Below, piece after piece: positions 51,075-61,275 of a DNA stretch of 64,000 nt. Numbering within the stretch: position 1 is the stretch's first letter; each line of letters opens with the position of its first letter. Where the stretch lies: contig NZ_JASD01000008.1 in the NCBI RefSeq assembly GCF_000622385.1, positions 1,488,001-1,552,000 of the forward strand. Reading direction: 5' to 3'. The notes under the pieces were generated by a model, which saw only the letters and a program-made list of their open reading frames with translations, did not search any database and was not told the DNA's origin. Made by a program: the position numbers and the translations under genes. The DNA is from Sulfitobacter noctilucicola (GTDB lineage Bacteria > Pseudomonadota > Alphaproteobacteria > Rhodobacterales > Rhodobacteraceae).

Positions 51075-52315
51075 ACGCCGCCAGCTGACAACATTGCGTC
51101 CAGCCGCTTTTTCAGATGTACAATTCCGGGATGCATCAGGAAGTCTTGCGTCAGCCGTTCAAACGCAGCCTCCGTCATCTTGTCAGCCAGTGCCGGATCT
51201 GCCGCAAGCCGCATCATTTCAGATGCAAGGCTGGCAGGATCATCAGAGCTCAGAACGCCATGCACGCCATTGTCGATGAATTCGGGGATCGCAGACACAG
51301 GCGTGCTGAGGATAGCGAGCTTTTGGCTGGCCGCTTCCATCAGGACATTGGGCAATCCGTCCCGATCTCCGTCCTCGGCAATACGAGAGGGCAAGACAAA
51401 CAAATCCGCTTGCCGCATGGCTTCGATCACTTCGGGCTGATCGCAGGCACCGCGCCATGTAATGCGGTCGTCGACACCCTTGTCAGCTGCACGCGCGCGC
51501 ATCTGCGCATCAAGTGCGCCGCCGCCGATATGCGTCCAGTGCCAGTCCAACGTCGCAGGCAGCAACGCCAGCGCATCGATCAAATTGTCAAAGCCCTTCT
51601 TTTCCACAAGTCGTCCAACAGACATCATGTGAAAAGGCGAAGCCGGATTGCGCAGAGGGCGGTCTGGCGGAGATGGGAACCGGCTCAGGTCCAGCCCGTG
51701 ATAGACCAGATCAACGCGGGTCGGTGTATCGGCAAGGTCTTGTAGATGCTTCGCGCCAAATCCGGTGCAGGTCGCACCGAATGATGCACCATGGGTCGTC
51801 GCCGACAGCTTTTCACGCAGTTCCCATTCGGGCGAGGTCCAGATGTCCTTGGCATGCGCAGAAAAGGACCATGGCAAGCCGCGCAGGATCGCCGCATACC
51901 GCGCAACCGAAGAAGGCGTATGTAGGAAATGGGCGTATATCCCGCCCACATCCGCAGGCAATTCATGTGCCATGACACAAGCCTGACCCCAACGCCTCCG
52001 CCGGTTGACGGTGTCATCGCGCGCAAGATCGGCGCGGTACGCCTCAGCGGCTGCTTCAAAACCCGGCATCTCTGCAGCGGCACCCATCGCGCGGGCAACC
52101 CGTGCAGGATCATCGCGCAGGTATTCCGGAAGATACAGCACCGGTGCTTTCAGCCGGTCATGCAGCGGATGGGTTTTGCCATCTGTCGGGTGGCGCAGGG
52201 ACCAGATGTCGAAATCAACACCGGCTTCCTCCAACGCGACCAATTCTTGCGCGATGAACGTTTCTGACAGGCGCGGCCATCCCTTCACCACAATCGCCAA
52301 ACGTTGACCGGTCAT
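51071..52315 (-). CDS. Glycosyltransferase family 4 protein (exopolysaccharide type)
   Basis: 414-aa GT-B glycosyltransferase resembling colanic-acid-type enzymes. The N-terminal part begins IVVKGWPRLSETFIAQELVALEEAG. The C-terminal domain has MMSVGRLVEKKGFDNLIDAL, ITWRGACDQPEVIEAMRQAD and a donor site DGLPNVLMEAASQKLAIL. It overlaps genes on both sides by 4 bp (ATGA). It is likely to add a sugar to a growing glycan or glycolipid at the cytoplasmic face of the membrane. Confidence 0.88.
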   Translation of the reverse strand: MTGQRLAIVVKGWPRLSETFIAQELVALEEAGVDFDIWSLRHPTDGKTHPLHDRLKAPVLYLPEYLRDDPARVARAMGAAAEMPGFEAAAEAYRADLARDDTVNRRRRWGQACVMAHELPADVGGIYAHFLHTPSSVARYAAILRGLPWSFSAHAKDIWTSPEWELREKLSATTHGASFGATCTGFGAKHLQDLADTPTRVDLVYHGLDLSRFPSPPDRPLRNPASPFHMMSVGRLVEKKGFDNLIDALALLPATLDWHWTHIGGGALDAQMRARAADKGVDDRITWRGACDQPEVIEAMRQADLFVLPSRIAEDGDRDGLPNVLMEAASQKLAILSTPVSAIPEFIDNGVHGVLSSDDPASLASEMMRLAADPALADKMTEAAFERLTQDFLMHPGIVHLKKRLDAMLSAGGV

Positions 52316-53523
52316 CGCACGGTTCCCTTCTCCATCAGGCGGCGGGCGCGTTCCACGACAACACCAAGTCCGTCCAGTAATCCATCCGCACCCGCTTCCG
52401 ACGGCTTGCGCTGGTCGGGCAGGGCGCGGATTGCACGAATCATCGAATCTGTAGTCATTCCGTCACGGCTTTCGTCCAACATACGCACAAGGCCAAGCCC
52501 TTCGGCGCGGCTCGCACGTATCCACTGCTCAAGCCTTGGTTTGGTGCGCGGCAAGATCACCGCAGGTTTATCGAAGGATAGTACTTCGCAGAACGTGTTG
52601 TATCCGCCCATGCACACAACCCCGACAGCACCGGCAAAAAGCGCCTCGATCCGGCTGTCAAATCCAACGGCGGTCACGCGTCCGTTCAGCTTGGCCACCC
52701 GCGCATCAAAGGCGTCGCGTACTTCGCCTGACAGGAACGGGCCATAGATCAACATGGCATCCGGGCCCAGATCAGGGTCCTGTTCATAGGCCGACAAAAC
52801 CAGTGACACCATTGCAGCACCATCACCGCCCCCGCCGGGGGTGACAAGAATATAGGGCGATTGCGGAATGTCGGAGGCATCTGTTACCTGACGCCGCAGG
52901 TATCCGGTCCAGTGAATACGCGCACGCGCCTCATCCGATAGCGGCAAACCTTCGGTGGGGTCATAGACGTCGCGCACGCCGTAAACCCAGATTTCGTCAT
53001 ATAGGTTTTCGGTCGCGGCAACCGCGCCCTTGCGCGCCCATTCCGCTTCCAGCACTTCCGGCTCGTCCAGAACATCGCGCAGTCCAAGCACCACACGGGT
53101 CCGCCCGCGCATCCGCAGATACTCAAGTGAAGGCAACAGCTCGCCGCGAAAGCCGGTGGGCTCCTTGTCCACAATCAAAAGGTCTGGCTCGTAGCGTTCG
53201 ATCGCGCTCTGGATCAGACCGGCACGGATCGAAGTGGTATCGTCAATGTCCAATCCCATCGCCTGCGAAACATAGGTCCCGTCCTGCAATTTGGTCACGC
53301 CGGGCAAGCGGATGTGATCGACGCGTTCGGGAAACGTAAAGCGCCCCGCAACCGGAGACCCTGTCAGGATGATCGCCGAAGACCGGTCGTTGTCCTGTGT
53401 CAAGGCAGTGGCAAGTGCCCGCGAACGGCGCAAATGACCTAACCCGAAGGTATCGTGGCTATACAGAATAACGCGGCGGGCTTCCGTCTGCTCGCCTTGT
53501 GCGGTCGCGGGGAGGTGTCGCAT
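52312..53523 (-). CDS. Glycosyltransferase, GT28-like (COG4671 type)
   Basis: 403-aa GT-B enzyme and first gene of the glycan operon. The start of the fold is LYSHDTFGLGHLRRSRALA; the donor site is VVCMGGYNTFCEVLSFDKPA followed by PRLEQWIRASRAEGLGLV. The ATG at 53523 is used although the frame is open to 53613; the Shine-Dalgarno is weak. It shares architecture with the protein at 48275-49420, suggesting two related transfer steps. Confidence 0.83.
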   Translation of the reverse strand: MRHLPATAQGEQTEARRVILYSHDTFGLGHLRRSRALATALTQDNDRSSAIILTGSPVAGRFTFPERVDHIRLPGVTKLQDGTYVSQAMGLDIDDTTSIRAGLIQSAIERYEPDLLIVDKEPTGFRGELLPSLEYLRMRGRTRVVLGLRDVLDEPEVLEAEWARKGAVAATENLYDEIWVYGVRDVYDPTEGLPLSDEARARIHWTGYLRRQVTDASDIPQSPYILVTPGGGGDGAAMVSLVLSAYEQDPDLGPDAMLIYGPFLSGEVRDAFDARVAKLNGRVTAVGFDSRIEALFAGAVGVVCMGGYNTFCEVLSFDKPAVILPRTKPRLEQWIRASRAEGLGLVRMLDESRDGMTTDSMIRAIRALPDQRKPSEAGADGLLDGLGVVVERARRLMEKGTVR

Positions 53524-53787
53524 AAAGGTCTTGTTCCTATCGGGCCTGCACGAAATATGCGCAAACCAGTCGTTTTGCTTTAGCCCGTTACCGCTTTGGA
53601 CCGCTCTGATCAAAGTCTCGGAATCCTCTGACCCTAGACCGCTATGGCATAAACCGGGTTGCTTTGTAAAACATCGGCAATACGCAATCGCGTGATCCTG
53701 TTCCAGCCGCGCGATATGCGGCCAACATTGCCTTGAAAGGTGGCGTCGATTACCGTTGCCGGAAGAAGTTTATTCAGAAAGATACTG

Positions 53788-56226
53788 ATGCGCATTTTGA
53801 TGGCTTTATTGGCGCTGGTTTTCTCGTGCTTTGTTGCGTTCCCGCACAGCGTAGCGGCGCAAAGCCTGTCGGGGCTGTTAAGCGGCTCCCAACAGACCGA
53901 AGATGCAGCCACCGGCAACATTGACGACATCATGCGACAAGCCGCTGAGAACGGCGTCGGCGTGATTGTTATCGATGCAGAAGGCAACCTGCTGTCGCAG
54001 CCCGTTCCCCCCCAGGAGCCGGAGGTCGAGGAAACGCCTTCTGCCGAAGGCTCGGCGCTGATGAAAATTCAGGACCGCACGGTGCGTTTTCGCGGGGCTT
54101 TGGTCGACCGTCTGATCCATCTGCCCGATGCCATCAACGAGGTGCTATATATCCTGCGCGCGGCCAGCCCCGATGGCACGCTCTGGGCGTTCGGCAAGGT
54201 ATTGCTTTACAGCCTGCTCCTGCTCGCTCTTGGTGTTGTGGTTGAGCGCCAAATCTATGGCAAACGCTTGATGAAAAGCGTCGTCATGTCCCGCATTCTC
54301 GATGCTCCCGAAGGCTACGTCGAAAAAATGCCCTTCCTCGTTCTGCGGTTCTTTGCAGGGGTCGGCGGCATTTTTGTATCAATGATGGTGGCCTATGTTG
54401 TCGGCTTTACGCTCTTTGGCGCGATTGAAGATACGGCGATCCAGTTCACCGCGACCTTGGTCAACATCGGGTATTTCGCATGCCGTTTTGTTGCAGGCCT
54501 GTGGCGCATGATACTGTCCCCATTCTTGTCACAGTACCGCATCCCCGCGCTGAACGATCGGGAGGCGAAGCGACTGCACCGCTGGCTCTGGGGGCTGGCA
54601 ACCTTCGACATCTGCGCAATACTGTTCGGCGTCTGGATCGCGGAACTGGGCCTCAATTACGATGTCTTCGCATTCCTGACCTCCGGCCTTTCTGCGGTGA
54701 ACGTGCTGGCGAACATTGCGCTTGTTCTGGTGAACCGCCGTGCAATTTCCGGCGCCTTGCGCCACGGCAGAACGCCAGATCAAAGCAGCATGCTGGTACG
54801 GATTCTCAGCGCTGTCTGGGCACCCGCGGTTATCATTTACATCGTCTTTGCTTGGTTCGAACTGACCTTTGATCTGGTGGTTGGCCAACCCGGTGGCATT
54901 CCTCTGATTGCCGGTGCCTATGGCATTCTGATCTCCATCATCGTGGTCTACGGTGTCATTAATTACCTGATCGAGCGCAGCTTTGCCCGTGCCCGTGCCG
55001 TGCGCCGCATGAACGAAATCATGCAAGAGGAAGAAGCGCAGGAAAGCGCACTTGCCCAGGCTCAGGAAGCGCAAGACAATTCCGAAGAAGTCGAACGTCT
55101 GACCGAAGAACTCCAAGAGACGCGGGCGACCGAAGAGGAAATGCGTGCCGTGGTCGGGCAGCGCACGCACATGAATACCTTTGAGGGACTGGCACGGCGC
55201 GTCGCGGGTATTCTTGCCTTTGTCGCTGGTGTCTATGCGTTCTTTTATATCTGGGACAACAACTCCGCCCGGATGGTCGAAAGCTATGCGGACCGGATGC
55301 TGGATATCATGGCGATCATCTTTATTGGCTACGTTGTGTATCATGCGTTCCGCATCTGGATCGACACCAAGATCCGCGAAGAATCCGGTGACGAGGTCGA
55401 GGCGGAACTGGGTGATGAGGGGGGCGGTTCTTCGGCCAGCCGGCTTGCAACGCTTCTGCCGCTTTTCCGTAATATAATGCTGATTGTGGTGGTCGTGACC
55501 ATCATCCTCATTGTTCTGATGGAAATCGGGATCAACGTTGGGCCGCTCTTTGCAGGTGCGGGCATCGTGGGTGTGGCTGTGGGCTTTGGCTCGCAGGCGC
55601 TGGTGCGCGATATCTTTGCCGGTGCGTTCTTTCTGTTCGATGATGCGTTTCGCAAAGGCGAATATCTGGATGTCGGCGGCGTCAAAGGCACGGTTGAGAA
55701 AATCTCGGTCCGGTCCTTCCAGCTTCGCCACCATCTGGGTGCGCTGCACACCATTCCTTTTGGCGAATTGCAGGTGATGACCAACTATTCACGCGACTGG
55801 GTGATGATGAAACTGCCCTTGCGTGTGACCTATGACACTGATGTCGAAAAGGTCCGCAAGATGATAAAAAAGTTGGGTCAGGAACTGCTCAACGATCCTG
55901 TCATCGGGCCGGATTTCATCCAGCCGCTTAAATCCCAGGGCGTGATCGAAATGCAGGACAGTGCGATGATCATCCGTGTCAAGTTTATGACCAAACCCGG
56001 CGATCAATGGGTCATCCGCAAGCGAGTCTATGAAGAAATCCGCACCCTGTTCGAACAAAACGGCATCAATTTTGCCCACCGCGAGGTGACGGTGCGTTTG
56101 GCGGACGGCAAGGTGGCGGACCTGTCCGAGCAAGAACGCAAAACAGTCACCGCCGCGGCGCAAGCATCGTTGGAAGAGGACTTGCTGGAAGGCGGCGCGG
56201 ACCCGTCAGGAGGTGACGACAGGTAG
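53788..56226 (+). CDS. MscS-family mechanosensitive ion channel with large N-terminal extension
   Basis: 812-aa membrane protein. A signal peptide (about residues 1-24) is followed by a periplasmic segment, several membrane helices, a coiled-coil-like acidic stretch (residues about 410-460, rich in Glu, Gln and Ala) and the conserved MscS core. The pore helix is AGAGIVGVAVGFGSQALVRD and the beta domain FDDAFRKGEYLDVGGVKG. It probably releases osmolytes under hypo-osmotic stress. The ATG at 53788 with AGAAAG upstream starts the signal peptide better than the GTG at 53740. The C-terminal tail is acidic and Ala-rich. Confidence 0.92.
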   Translation: MRILMALLALVFSCFVAFPHSVAAQSLSGLLSGSQQTEDAATGNIDDIMRQAAENGVGVIVIDAEGNLLSQPVPPQEPEVEETPSAEGSALMKIQDRTVRFRGALVDRLIHLPDAINEVLYILRAASPDGTLWAFGKVLLYSLLLLALGVVVERQIYGKRLMKSVVMSRILDAPEGYVEKMPFLVLRFFAGVGGIFVSMMVAYVVGFTLFGAIEDTAIQFTATLVNIGYFACRFVAGLWRMILSPFLSQYRIPALNDREAKRLHRWLWGLATFDICAILFGVWIAELGLNYDVFAFLTSGLSAVNVLANIALVLVNRRAISGALRHGRTPDQSSMLVRILSAVWAPAVIIYIVFAWFELTFDLVVGQPGGIPLIAGAYGILISIIVVYGVINYLIERSFARARAVRRMNEIMQEEEAQESALAQAQEAQDNSEEVERLTEELQETRATEEEMRAVVGQRTHMNTFEGLARRVAGILAFVAGVYAFFYIWDNNSARMVESYADRMLDIMAIIFIGYVVYHAFRIWIDTKIREESGDEVEAELGDEGGGSSASRLATLLPLFRNIMLIVVVVTIILIVLMEIGINVGPLFAGAGIVGVAVGFGSQALVRDIFAGAFFLFDDAFRKGEYLDVGGVKGTVEKISVRSFQLRHHLGALHTIPFGELQVMTNYSRDWVMMKLPLRVTYDTDVEKVRKMIKKLGQELLNDPVIGPDFIQPLKSQGVIEMQDSAMIIRVKFMTKPGDQWVIRKRVYEEIRTLFEQNGINFAHREVTVRLADGKVADLSEQERKTVTAAAQASLEEDLLEGGADPSGGDDR

Positions 56227-56314
56227 CGAATTGCTGCTGGTCGCCAACCGGCTTTGCTTGATCCGGCGCGCGGCCCGTCTAGGTTGAAGGGTATCACAAT
56301 CAGAGGATTCCTTG

Positions 56315-57103
56315 ATGTCTCAGAACTTTACCGCCCCGACGCGCCGCAGCTTTCTTGTGACCGGTGCCGCAGCAGCAGGCACTATTACGCTTCTGCCGTT
56401 TGCCGCCCGTGCCGCTGGCCATGGTGCCGATACATTTGAAACCGCCGCAGGCCCGATCACCGTCCATCCGGTGGCACATGCCTCTGTCGTGCTGGAAACT
56501 CCCAAAGGTACAATCTATGTCGATCCGGTAGGCGAGGCCGCTCAATACGAAAACATGCCGGCCCCCGATCTGATCCTGATCACCCACGAGCATGGCGATC
56601 ACTACAATGAGGAAACCCTTCAGGCCATCGTCGCGGACAACACGGAAATCATCGCGAACCCCGCTGTAATGGGCAAACTCTCGGACGGGCTGAAGGCACG
56701 CGCAAGCGAAGTTGCAAACGGCGGCACGGCGACCTTTGCTGACATGGATATCGAAGCAATTCCTGCCTACAACACCACCGAAGAGCGCCTGAACTTCCAC
56801 CCCCAAGGGCGCGACAACGGCTATGTCCTGAATTTCGACAGCTTCCGTGTGTATCTGTCCGGCGATACCGAAGACATCCCAGAGATGCGTAACCTGCAGA
56901 ATATCGATCTGGCCTTTGTCTGCATGAACCTGCCTTTCACCATGGACGCGAATGCTGCCGCATCAGCGGTGTCCGAATTTGCGCCGACATATGTATATCC
57001 CTACCACTACCGTGGCCGAGACGGTGGCACGCAAGATCCCGAAAGCTTTGCCAAAATGATCGGGACCGGAACCGAGGTTAAGCTGGGCAACTGGTACGGA
57101 TAA
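56315..57103 (+). CDS. MBL-fold metallo-hydrolase with Tat signal
   Basis: 262-aa exported metallo-beta-lactamase-fold protein. The Tat signal reads TRRSFLVTGAAAAG. The metal motif is THEHGDHY (His91, His93, Asp95, His96). YLSGDTEDIPEM and YVYPYHYRGRDGGT supply further ligands, as in UlaG/YfnR-like hydrolases. The ATG at 56315 has GAGGA 8 bases upstream. The periplasmic substrate is unknown. A strong stem-loop follows the gene. Confidence 0.9.
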   Translation: MSQNFTAPTRRSFLVTGAAAAGTITLLPFAARAAGHGADTFETAAGPITVHPVAHASVVLETPKGTIYVDPVGEAAQYENMPAPDLILITHEHGDHYNEETLQAIVADNTEIIANPAVMGKLSDGLKARASEVANGGTATFADMDIEAIPAYNTTEERLNFHPQGRDNGYVLNFDSFRVYLSGDTEDIPEMRNLQNIDLAFVCMNLPFTMDANAAASAVSEFAPTYVYPYHYRGRDGGTQDPESFAKMIGTGTEVKLGNWYG

Positions 57104-57152
57104 ATCTCAACCGACAGCCATCGGGCGGCATCGCTGATGGTAGCCAACAGCA

Positions 57153-57197
57153 GGGCGCGGGACGGGACGAATTGCCCGGTCCGCGCCCTTAGCTTTT
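57153..57197 (+). terminator. Terminator between the metallo-hydrolase and the convergent ABC operon
   Basis: GGGCGCGG and CCGCGCCC form a perfect 8-bp outer stem, with additional inner GGG/CCC pairing around a short loop, followed by TTAGCTTTT. The structure lies at the 3' ends of both convergent genes and may serve both, although a T-rich tail is present only on the plus strand. Confidence 0.65.
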
Positions 57198-58346
57198 GTA
57201 AGGATCAAGAGAGGCGCGCAGGCCGTCACCAAGGAAGTTGAACGCCAGTACCACAACGATAATTGGCAGCATCGGAATGGCCGTCCACCAATAAATCTCG
57301 ATACTCGCAAGGTTCTGTGCATCGTTCAGCATCACGCCCCACGACACCGCTGGTGCCCGCAGACCAAGACCCAGAAAGCTGAGAGCGGTTTCACCCAGGA
57401 TCATTGCAGGAATGGAGAGGGTCGCACTGGCAATCAGATGCGACATAAAATTCGGCAACAGGTGCCTGCGGATCACCCGCGAGGGCTTGGCCCCCATCAT
57501 CTCGGCTGCTTTTACATATTCCTCTTCGCGCAACGACAGGAACTTCGATCGCACCGCACGGGCCAGACCGGGCCAGTCAAGAATGCCAAGAATGATCGAG
57601 ATGATAAAGAACACCGCCACTGGTCCCCAGTTAGACGGCACAGCAGCAGACAGCGCGAGCCACAGCGGCAATTCGGGCAAGGACCGCAAAATTTCGATGG
57701 CGCGGTTGATGATCCAGTCTGTTTTGCCACCGAAATACCCCGCCATCGCACCAAAGGTGATGCCGAGCAGGAACGACACGGTAATACCGATCAGACCCAC
57801 TGTCAGTGACAGCTGCGCCCCGTATAGGATACGGCTGAAAACATCGCGGCCCAGACGGTCAGACCCCCACAAAAACACCGTGGCACCATCTGGCGCGCAG
57901 AACAGGTGGGTATCTGACGGGATGAGGCCGAACAAACGGTAGGTCTCGCCTTCGCAGAAATACTCCAACGGCATCGGCGTCGTTTCGTCAGTCTCATAGA
58001 CCCAGCGGAAATTGACCAGATCGGCCTCTCCGGTGATGGGATAGACATAGGGGCCAACCAGCTTGCCCTCGTGCCAGAGGTTAATGCTTTGCGGGGGGGC
58101 ATAGAGATAGTCGGCACTACGTTCGTTCGGGGTATAAGGCGCGATAAAGCCTGCGATTGGCAGGATCAGGTAACAGGTCAAAAGAAAAATGCCCGAGATC
58201 AGCGCCAGCTTGTGGCGCCGGAACTTGCGCCAAGTAAGCAACCAACCCGGCGCATCCATGTCCGACCGCTCCGGCGCGCTGATGTCGCTCTCGTCGGTCC
58301 AAGGCGCGCTGTCGACAAAGCGGTTGTCAGGCTGGATACCACTCAT
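57189..58346 (-). CDS. Peptide ABC transporter permease, YejE/OppC-like
   Basis: 385-aa inner-membrane permease of the DppC/OppC family. An N-terminal helix lies near residue 45-65, a long periplasmic loop includes GSDRLGRDVFSRILYGAQLSLTVG, and the EAA loop reads EYVKAAEMMGAKPSRVIRRHLLPN. Its extra periplasmic length is typical of the YejE type. It overlaps the upstream permease by 4 bp and is the last gene of a four-gene operon. Confidence 0.93.
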   Translation of the reverse strand: MSGIQPDNRFVDSAPWTDESDISAPERSDMDAPGWLLTWRKFRRHKLALISGIFLLTCYLILPIAGFIAPYTPNERSADYLYAPPQSINLWHEGKLVGPYVYPITGEADLVNFRWVYETDETTPMPLEYFCEGETYRLFGLIPSDTHLFCAPDGATVFLWGSDRLGRDVFSRILYGAQLSLTVGLIGITVSFLLGITFGAMAGYFGGKTDWIINRAIEILRSLPELPLWLALSAAVPSNWGPVAVFFIISIILGILDWPGLARAVRSKFLSLREEEYVKAAEMMGAKPSRVIRRHLLPNFMSHLIASATLSIPAMILGETALSFLGLGLRAPAVSWGVMLNDAQNLASIEIYWWTAIPMLPIIVVVLAFNFLGDGLRASLDPYKS

Positions 58347-59371
58347 TTGCCACGCTCCCCGTAGCGGATGCGCGGATCAAGAAGTACCAGCAGAATGTCC
58401 GAAATCATCGTCCCGATCAGTGTTAACAGGGCCACGAACATCAGCACGAAAGCAGCCAGAAACTGATCTTGCGATTTTAGCGCCGTCAGCAGGGACGGCC
58501 CGATGGTCTGCAAACCCAGAACAACCGACACCAGAACAGAACCGGACACCATCGCAGGCAACAGGTTGCCGATATCCGCGACAAAAGGATTGAACGCCAT
58601 GCGCAGCGGATATTTCGTCAGCATCCGCGTCGGTGACATCCCTTTCGCGATGGCTGTCTCCACGTAGGGTTTGCTCAACTCGTCCAGCATATTGGCCCGC
58701 AAACGCTGCATCATCGCGGCAGCACCCGATGTGCCGATCACAAAGGTAGGGACGATCAGGTGCAAAAGGATGGACCGCACCTTTTCCCATGACATCGGTT
58801 CGCCCTCATAGATGGGGTTCATCAGCCCGCCAATGGGCAGATTGAAATACTTGTTGCCATAGTAGAACAGGATCAACGCCAGCAGAAAGTTCGGCGTAGC
58901 AAGGCCGAGGTAGCCCACAAAACCGGCGGTATAATCCACCCAGGTCTCTGATTTGGCCGCTGCCAGCACGCCCAGCGGCAGTGCCACGGCATAGACGAAC
59001 AAAACAGCAGCAAGGTTTACAAGAACCGTGAGCCACAAAGCGTCGCCCACGATCTCGCCCACCGGACGGTCAAATTCGAACGACCAGCCGAAATCACCCT
59101 GTATCAGCCCGGAAAAGCCGTTGGGACCAGGCAGCATGCCCACCCAGATGAAGTATTGCTCCCACAAGGGACGGTCCAGCGCGTATTCCTGTCGCAGAAA
59201 CTCCGCCTTCGCAACACCCTCGGCCTGCCCGGTCGCGCGCAGTTCGGCGATCTGGTTGGATAGATAGTCGCCGGGCGGCAGGTTGATGATGACGAAGACA
59301 AGGATCGACACAACCCAAAGGGTCAGAAGCATCGTGATCAGGCGCCAGAAAGCATACCGCAGCAGGATCAT
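58343..59371 (-). CDS. Peptide ABC transporter permease, YejB/OppB-like
   Basis: 342-aa inner-membrane permease of the DppB/OppB family. The N-terminus RYAFWRLITMLLTLWVVSIL and the EAA loop (YVETAIAKGMSPTRMLTKYPLR) are characteristic. About six membrane helices are visible. The start overlaps the binding-protein stop by 4 bp and the end overlaps the second permease. Confidence 0.94.
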   Translation of the reverse strand: MILLRYAFWRLITMLLTLWVVSILVFVIINLPPGDYLSNQIAELRATGQAEGVAKAEFLRQEYALDRPLWEQYFIWVGMLPGPNGFSGLIQGDFGWSFEFDRPVGEIVGDALWLTVLVNLAAVLFVYAVALPLGVLAAAKSETWVDYTAGFVGYLGLATPNFLLALILFYYGNKYFNLPIGGLMNPIYEGEPMSWEKVRSILLHLIVPTFVIGTSGAAAMMQRLRANMLDELSKPYVETAIAKGMSPTRMLTKYPLRMAFNPFVADIGNLLPAMVSGSVLVSVVLGLQTIGPSLLTALKSQDQFLAAFVLMFVALLTLIGTMISDILLVLLDPRIRYGERGK

Positions 59372-61275
59372 TGCGTCACCTGCATGAACGGTTCTTCGAA
59401 ATAGAATTCGTCAATCCGGTGAACGCCGAAGTGCGCACCGGGCTCGTAGGCCCAGATGGCGGTTTCCGGCACGTTGCGCAGTTTCTTTGAGACCACGACC
59501 GGCTGCGGTGCTTCAGACAGGATACCAATTCCGAATTGCTGTTCGGCATGTATGTCCAGCATCCGGTGCCAGATCTCTGTCCGTTTCGCGGTGTTCGTGG
59601 TGTGGTCCCAGTCCTGCGACAGCGCCAGCAACTCTTGTGCGGCATCAATATCCGGCGGCTCGCCCGCGCTGCCGGCGGTGGCATAGTACTGCCCCCACTT
59701 TGGCCATGCGAAAAATTCTTGATTGGTTGGCGCCAGATAGCGCGGCGAGGTGCCGGGCGTGGGCAGGCCATTGTCCCAACCGAACCAGATCGCGGCCATT
59801 GTGACACCTGCATAAACACGGTTGCGCAGAATATCGCGGTCCAGCGGCCGCATCACCAGCTTGATGCCCAATTCGCGCCATGTGTCGGTGACGATCGCCA
59901 AAGCGTTTTCGACCTCTTGCCGCTCGCCTGCGGTCTCGATCACAAATTCCATGGGCCGTCCGTCCGGCAGCTTGCGCAGACCGGAAGGCATCCGCTCCGT
60001 CAGGCCCATGTCGTCCAGCAGCGCGTTGGCCGCGTCGATGTCCATCTGCGACCACATCGTCAGGTCTTCGGCCTTGTAAAGCGGGCTGGACGACAACGCG
60101 GTCATGCCACCTTCTTTCGCCAGACCGAAATAAAGTGCGCGGTTAATCATGCGCCGGTCGATACCAAGGCTTAGCGCACGGCGGAACCGCACATCACGCA
60201 TGATGTCGCGCCAGACCGGATCACGGAAATTCAGGTTCGGATAGATGGTGATCTGGTTCGACACGCCGTTCCCCCACAAAAGGGTCCGGTAGTTGCCGCC
60301 GTCCGTCTCGCCCTTGCGCAGGATTGCGATGTCGGGAAAATCCAGCCCGCGCGCCTGAAGATCCACCTCGCCCGCATTTGCCTTGGCCGCGACCAGTCCA
60401 CCGCCGACAATGTCCATATTCACCACATCGATGTACGGCAGTTGCAAGCCCTTGGCGTCGATACGGTGGTAATATGGGTTGCGGACAAAAAGCTGTCGTG
60501 ACGTGCGCCCGCTGGCGTTGATCCACGGCTGCAAGGTCGGCTGATCGGGGTTGTCGTATTTATACATGTTGTCGCGCTTGTTGTGCAGCGCGGCCCAACT
60601 CTTCACACGGGCGCGACGCACTTCGTTGGCAAGCGATTCAGTCTCTGCAAATTCGATGTGAAACTGTTTGAGGTAATGCGCAGGCCGGTAGATGAAGGGC
60701 GGTGAAGCCTGCGCCAGCAGCGGCAGGAAATTGGGGTTTGGCGCATCCCATTCAAAGACAACCGTGTGCAGATCAGGGAATGTCACGCGCCCCGGTTTGT
60801 CATCGACCAGCATGAATTCCGGCGTGCCTGAAGGCGTGATTTCACTGTTGTTGGCAATCTTTTCCCACCAATAGCGGAAATCATCCGATGTGAAAGGCGC
60901 GCCGTCTGACCAGCGGTGTCCGGGGCGCAGGTGCATGATGAACTTGCGGTCGTCGATCACCTCGATATCGCGCAGAATATCTGGATAAAGCTCGTATTTG
61001 GAATTGTACCCCACCAGCCGCGCATAGCCGTAGACCACCATTTGCCGCACATCCTTGGACCGCGTCACCATCGTGCGCAATGTGCCGCCTTGGGTACCAA
61101 AGGTACGGCCTTTTGCTTCCAGATCGACGATCAGCGGCGTTTCGGGAATACGCTCGGCAATCGGGGGCAGGTCGCCCGCGCTGACCTCGGATTCCCAGAA
61201 TGTTGTTTCCTGCAATACAGGTTGCGGAAGGGCGGGTGTCGCAATCAGCAGCAAAAGGCACAGAAGCTTACGCAT
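59368..61275 (-). CDS. Peptide ABC transporter substrate-binding protein, family 5 (YejA-like)
   Basis: 635-aa periplasmic binding protein of solute-binding family 5. A Sec signal (about residues 1-18, LLCLLLLIATPALPQ) is followed by family features DIEVIDDRKFIMHLRPGHRW, APFTSDDFRYWWEKI and DVRFRRALSLGIDRRMINRA. Its size and gene partners match YejA, which handles oligopeptides and microcin-C-like molecules in enterobacteria. The ATG at 61275 is chosen because it begins the signal peptide; it overlaps the ATPase gene by 8 bp. Confidence 0.92.
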   Translation of the reverse strand: MRKLLCLLLLIATPALPQPVLQETTFWESEVSAGDLPPIAERIPETPLIVDLEAKGRTFGTQGGTLRTMVTRSKDVRQMVVYGYARLVGYNSKYELYPDILRDIEVIDDRKFIMHLRPGHRWSDGAPFTSDDFRYWWEKIANNSEITPSGTPEFMLVDDKPGRVTFPDLHTVVFEWDAPNPNFLPLLAQASPPFIYRPAHYLKQFHIEFAETESLANEVRRARVKSWAALHNKRDNMYKYDNPDQPTLQPWINASGRTSRQLFVRNPYYHRIDAKGLQLPYIDVVNMDIVGGGLVAAKANAGEVDLQARGLDFPDIAILRKGETDGGNYRTLLWGNGVSNQITIYPNLNFRDPVWRDIMRDVRFRRALSLGIDRRMINRALYFGLAKEGGMTALSSSPLYKAEDLTMWSQMDIDAANALLDDMGLTERMPSGLRKLPDGRPMEFVIETAGERQEVENALAIVTDTWRELGIKLVMRPLDRDILRNRVYAGVTMAAIWFGWDNGLPTPGTSPRYLAPTNQEFFAWPKWGQYYATAGSAGEPPDIDAAQELLALSQDWDHTTNTAKRTEIWHRMLDIHAEQQFGIGILSEAPQPVVVSKKLRNVPETAIWAYEPGAHFGVHRIDEFYFEEPFMQVTQ

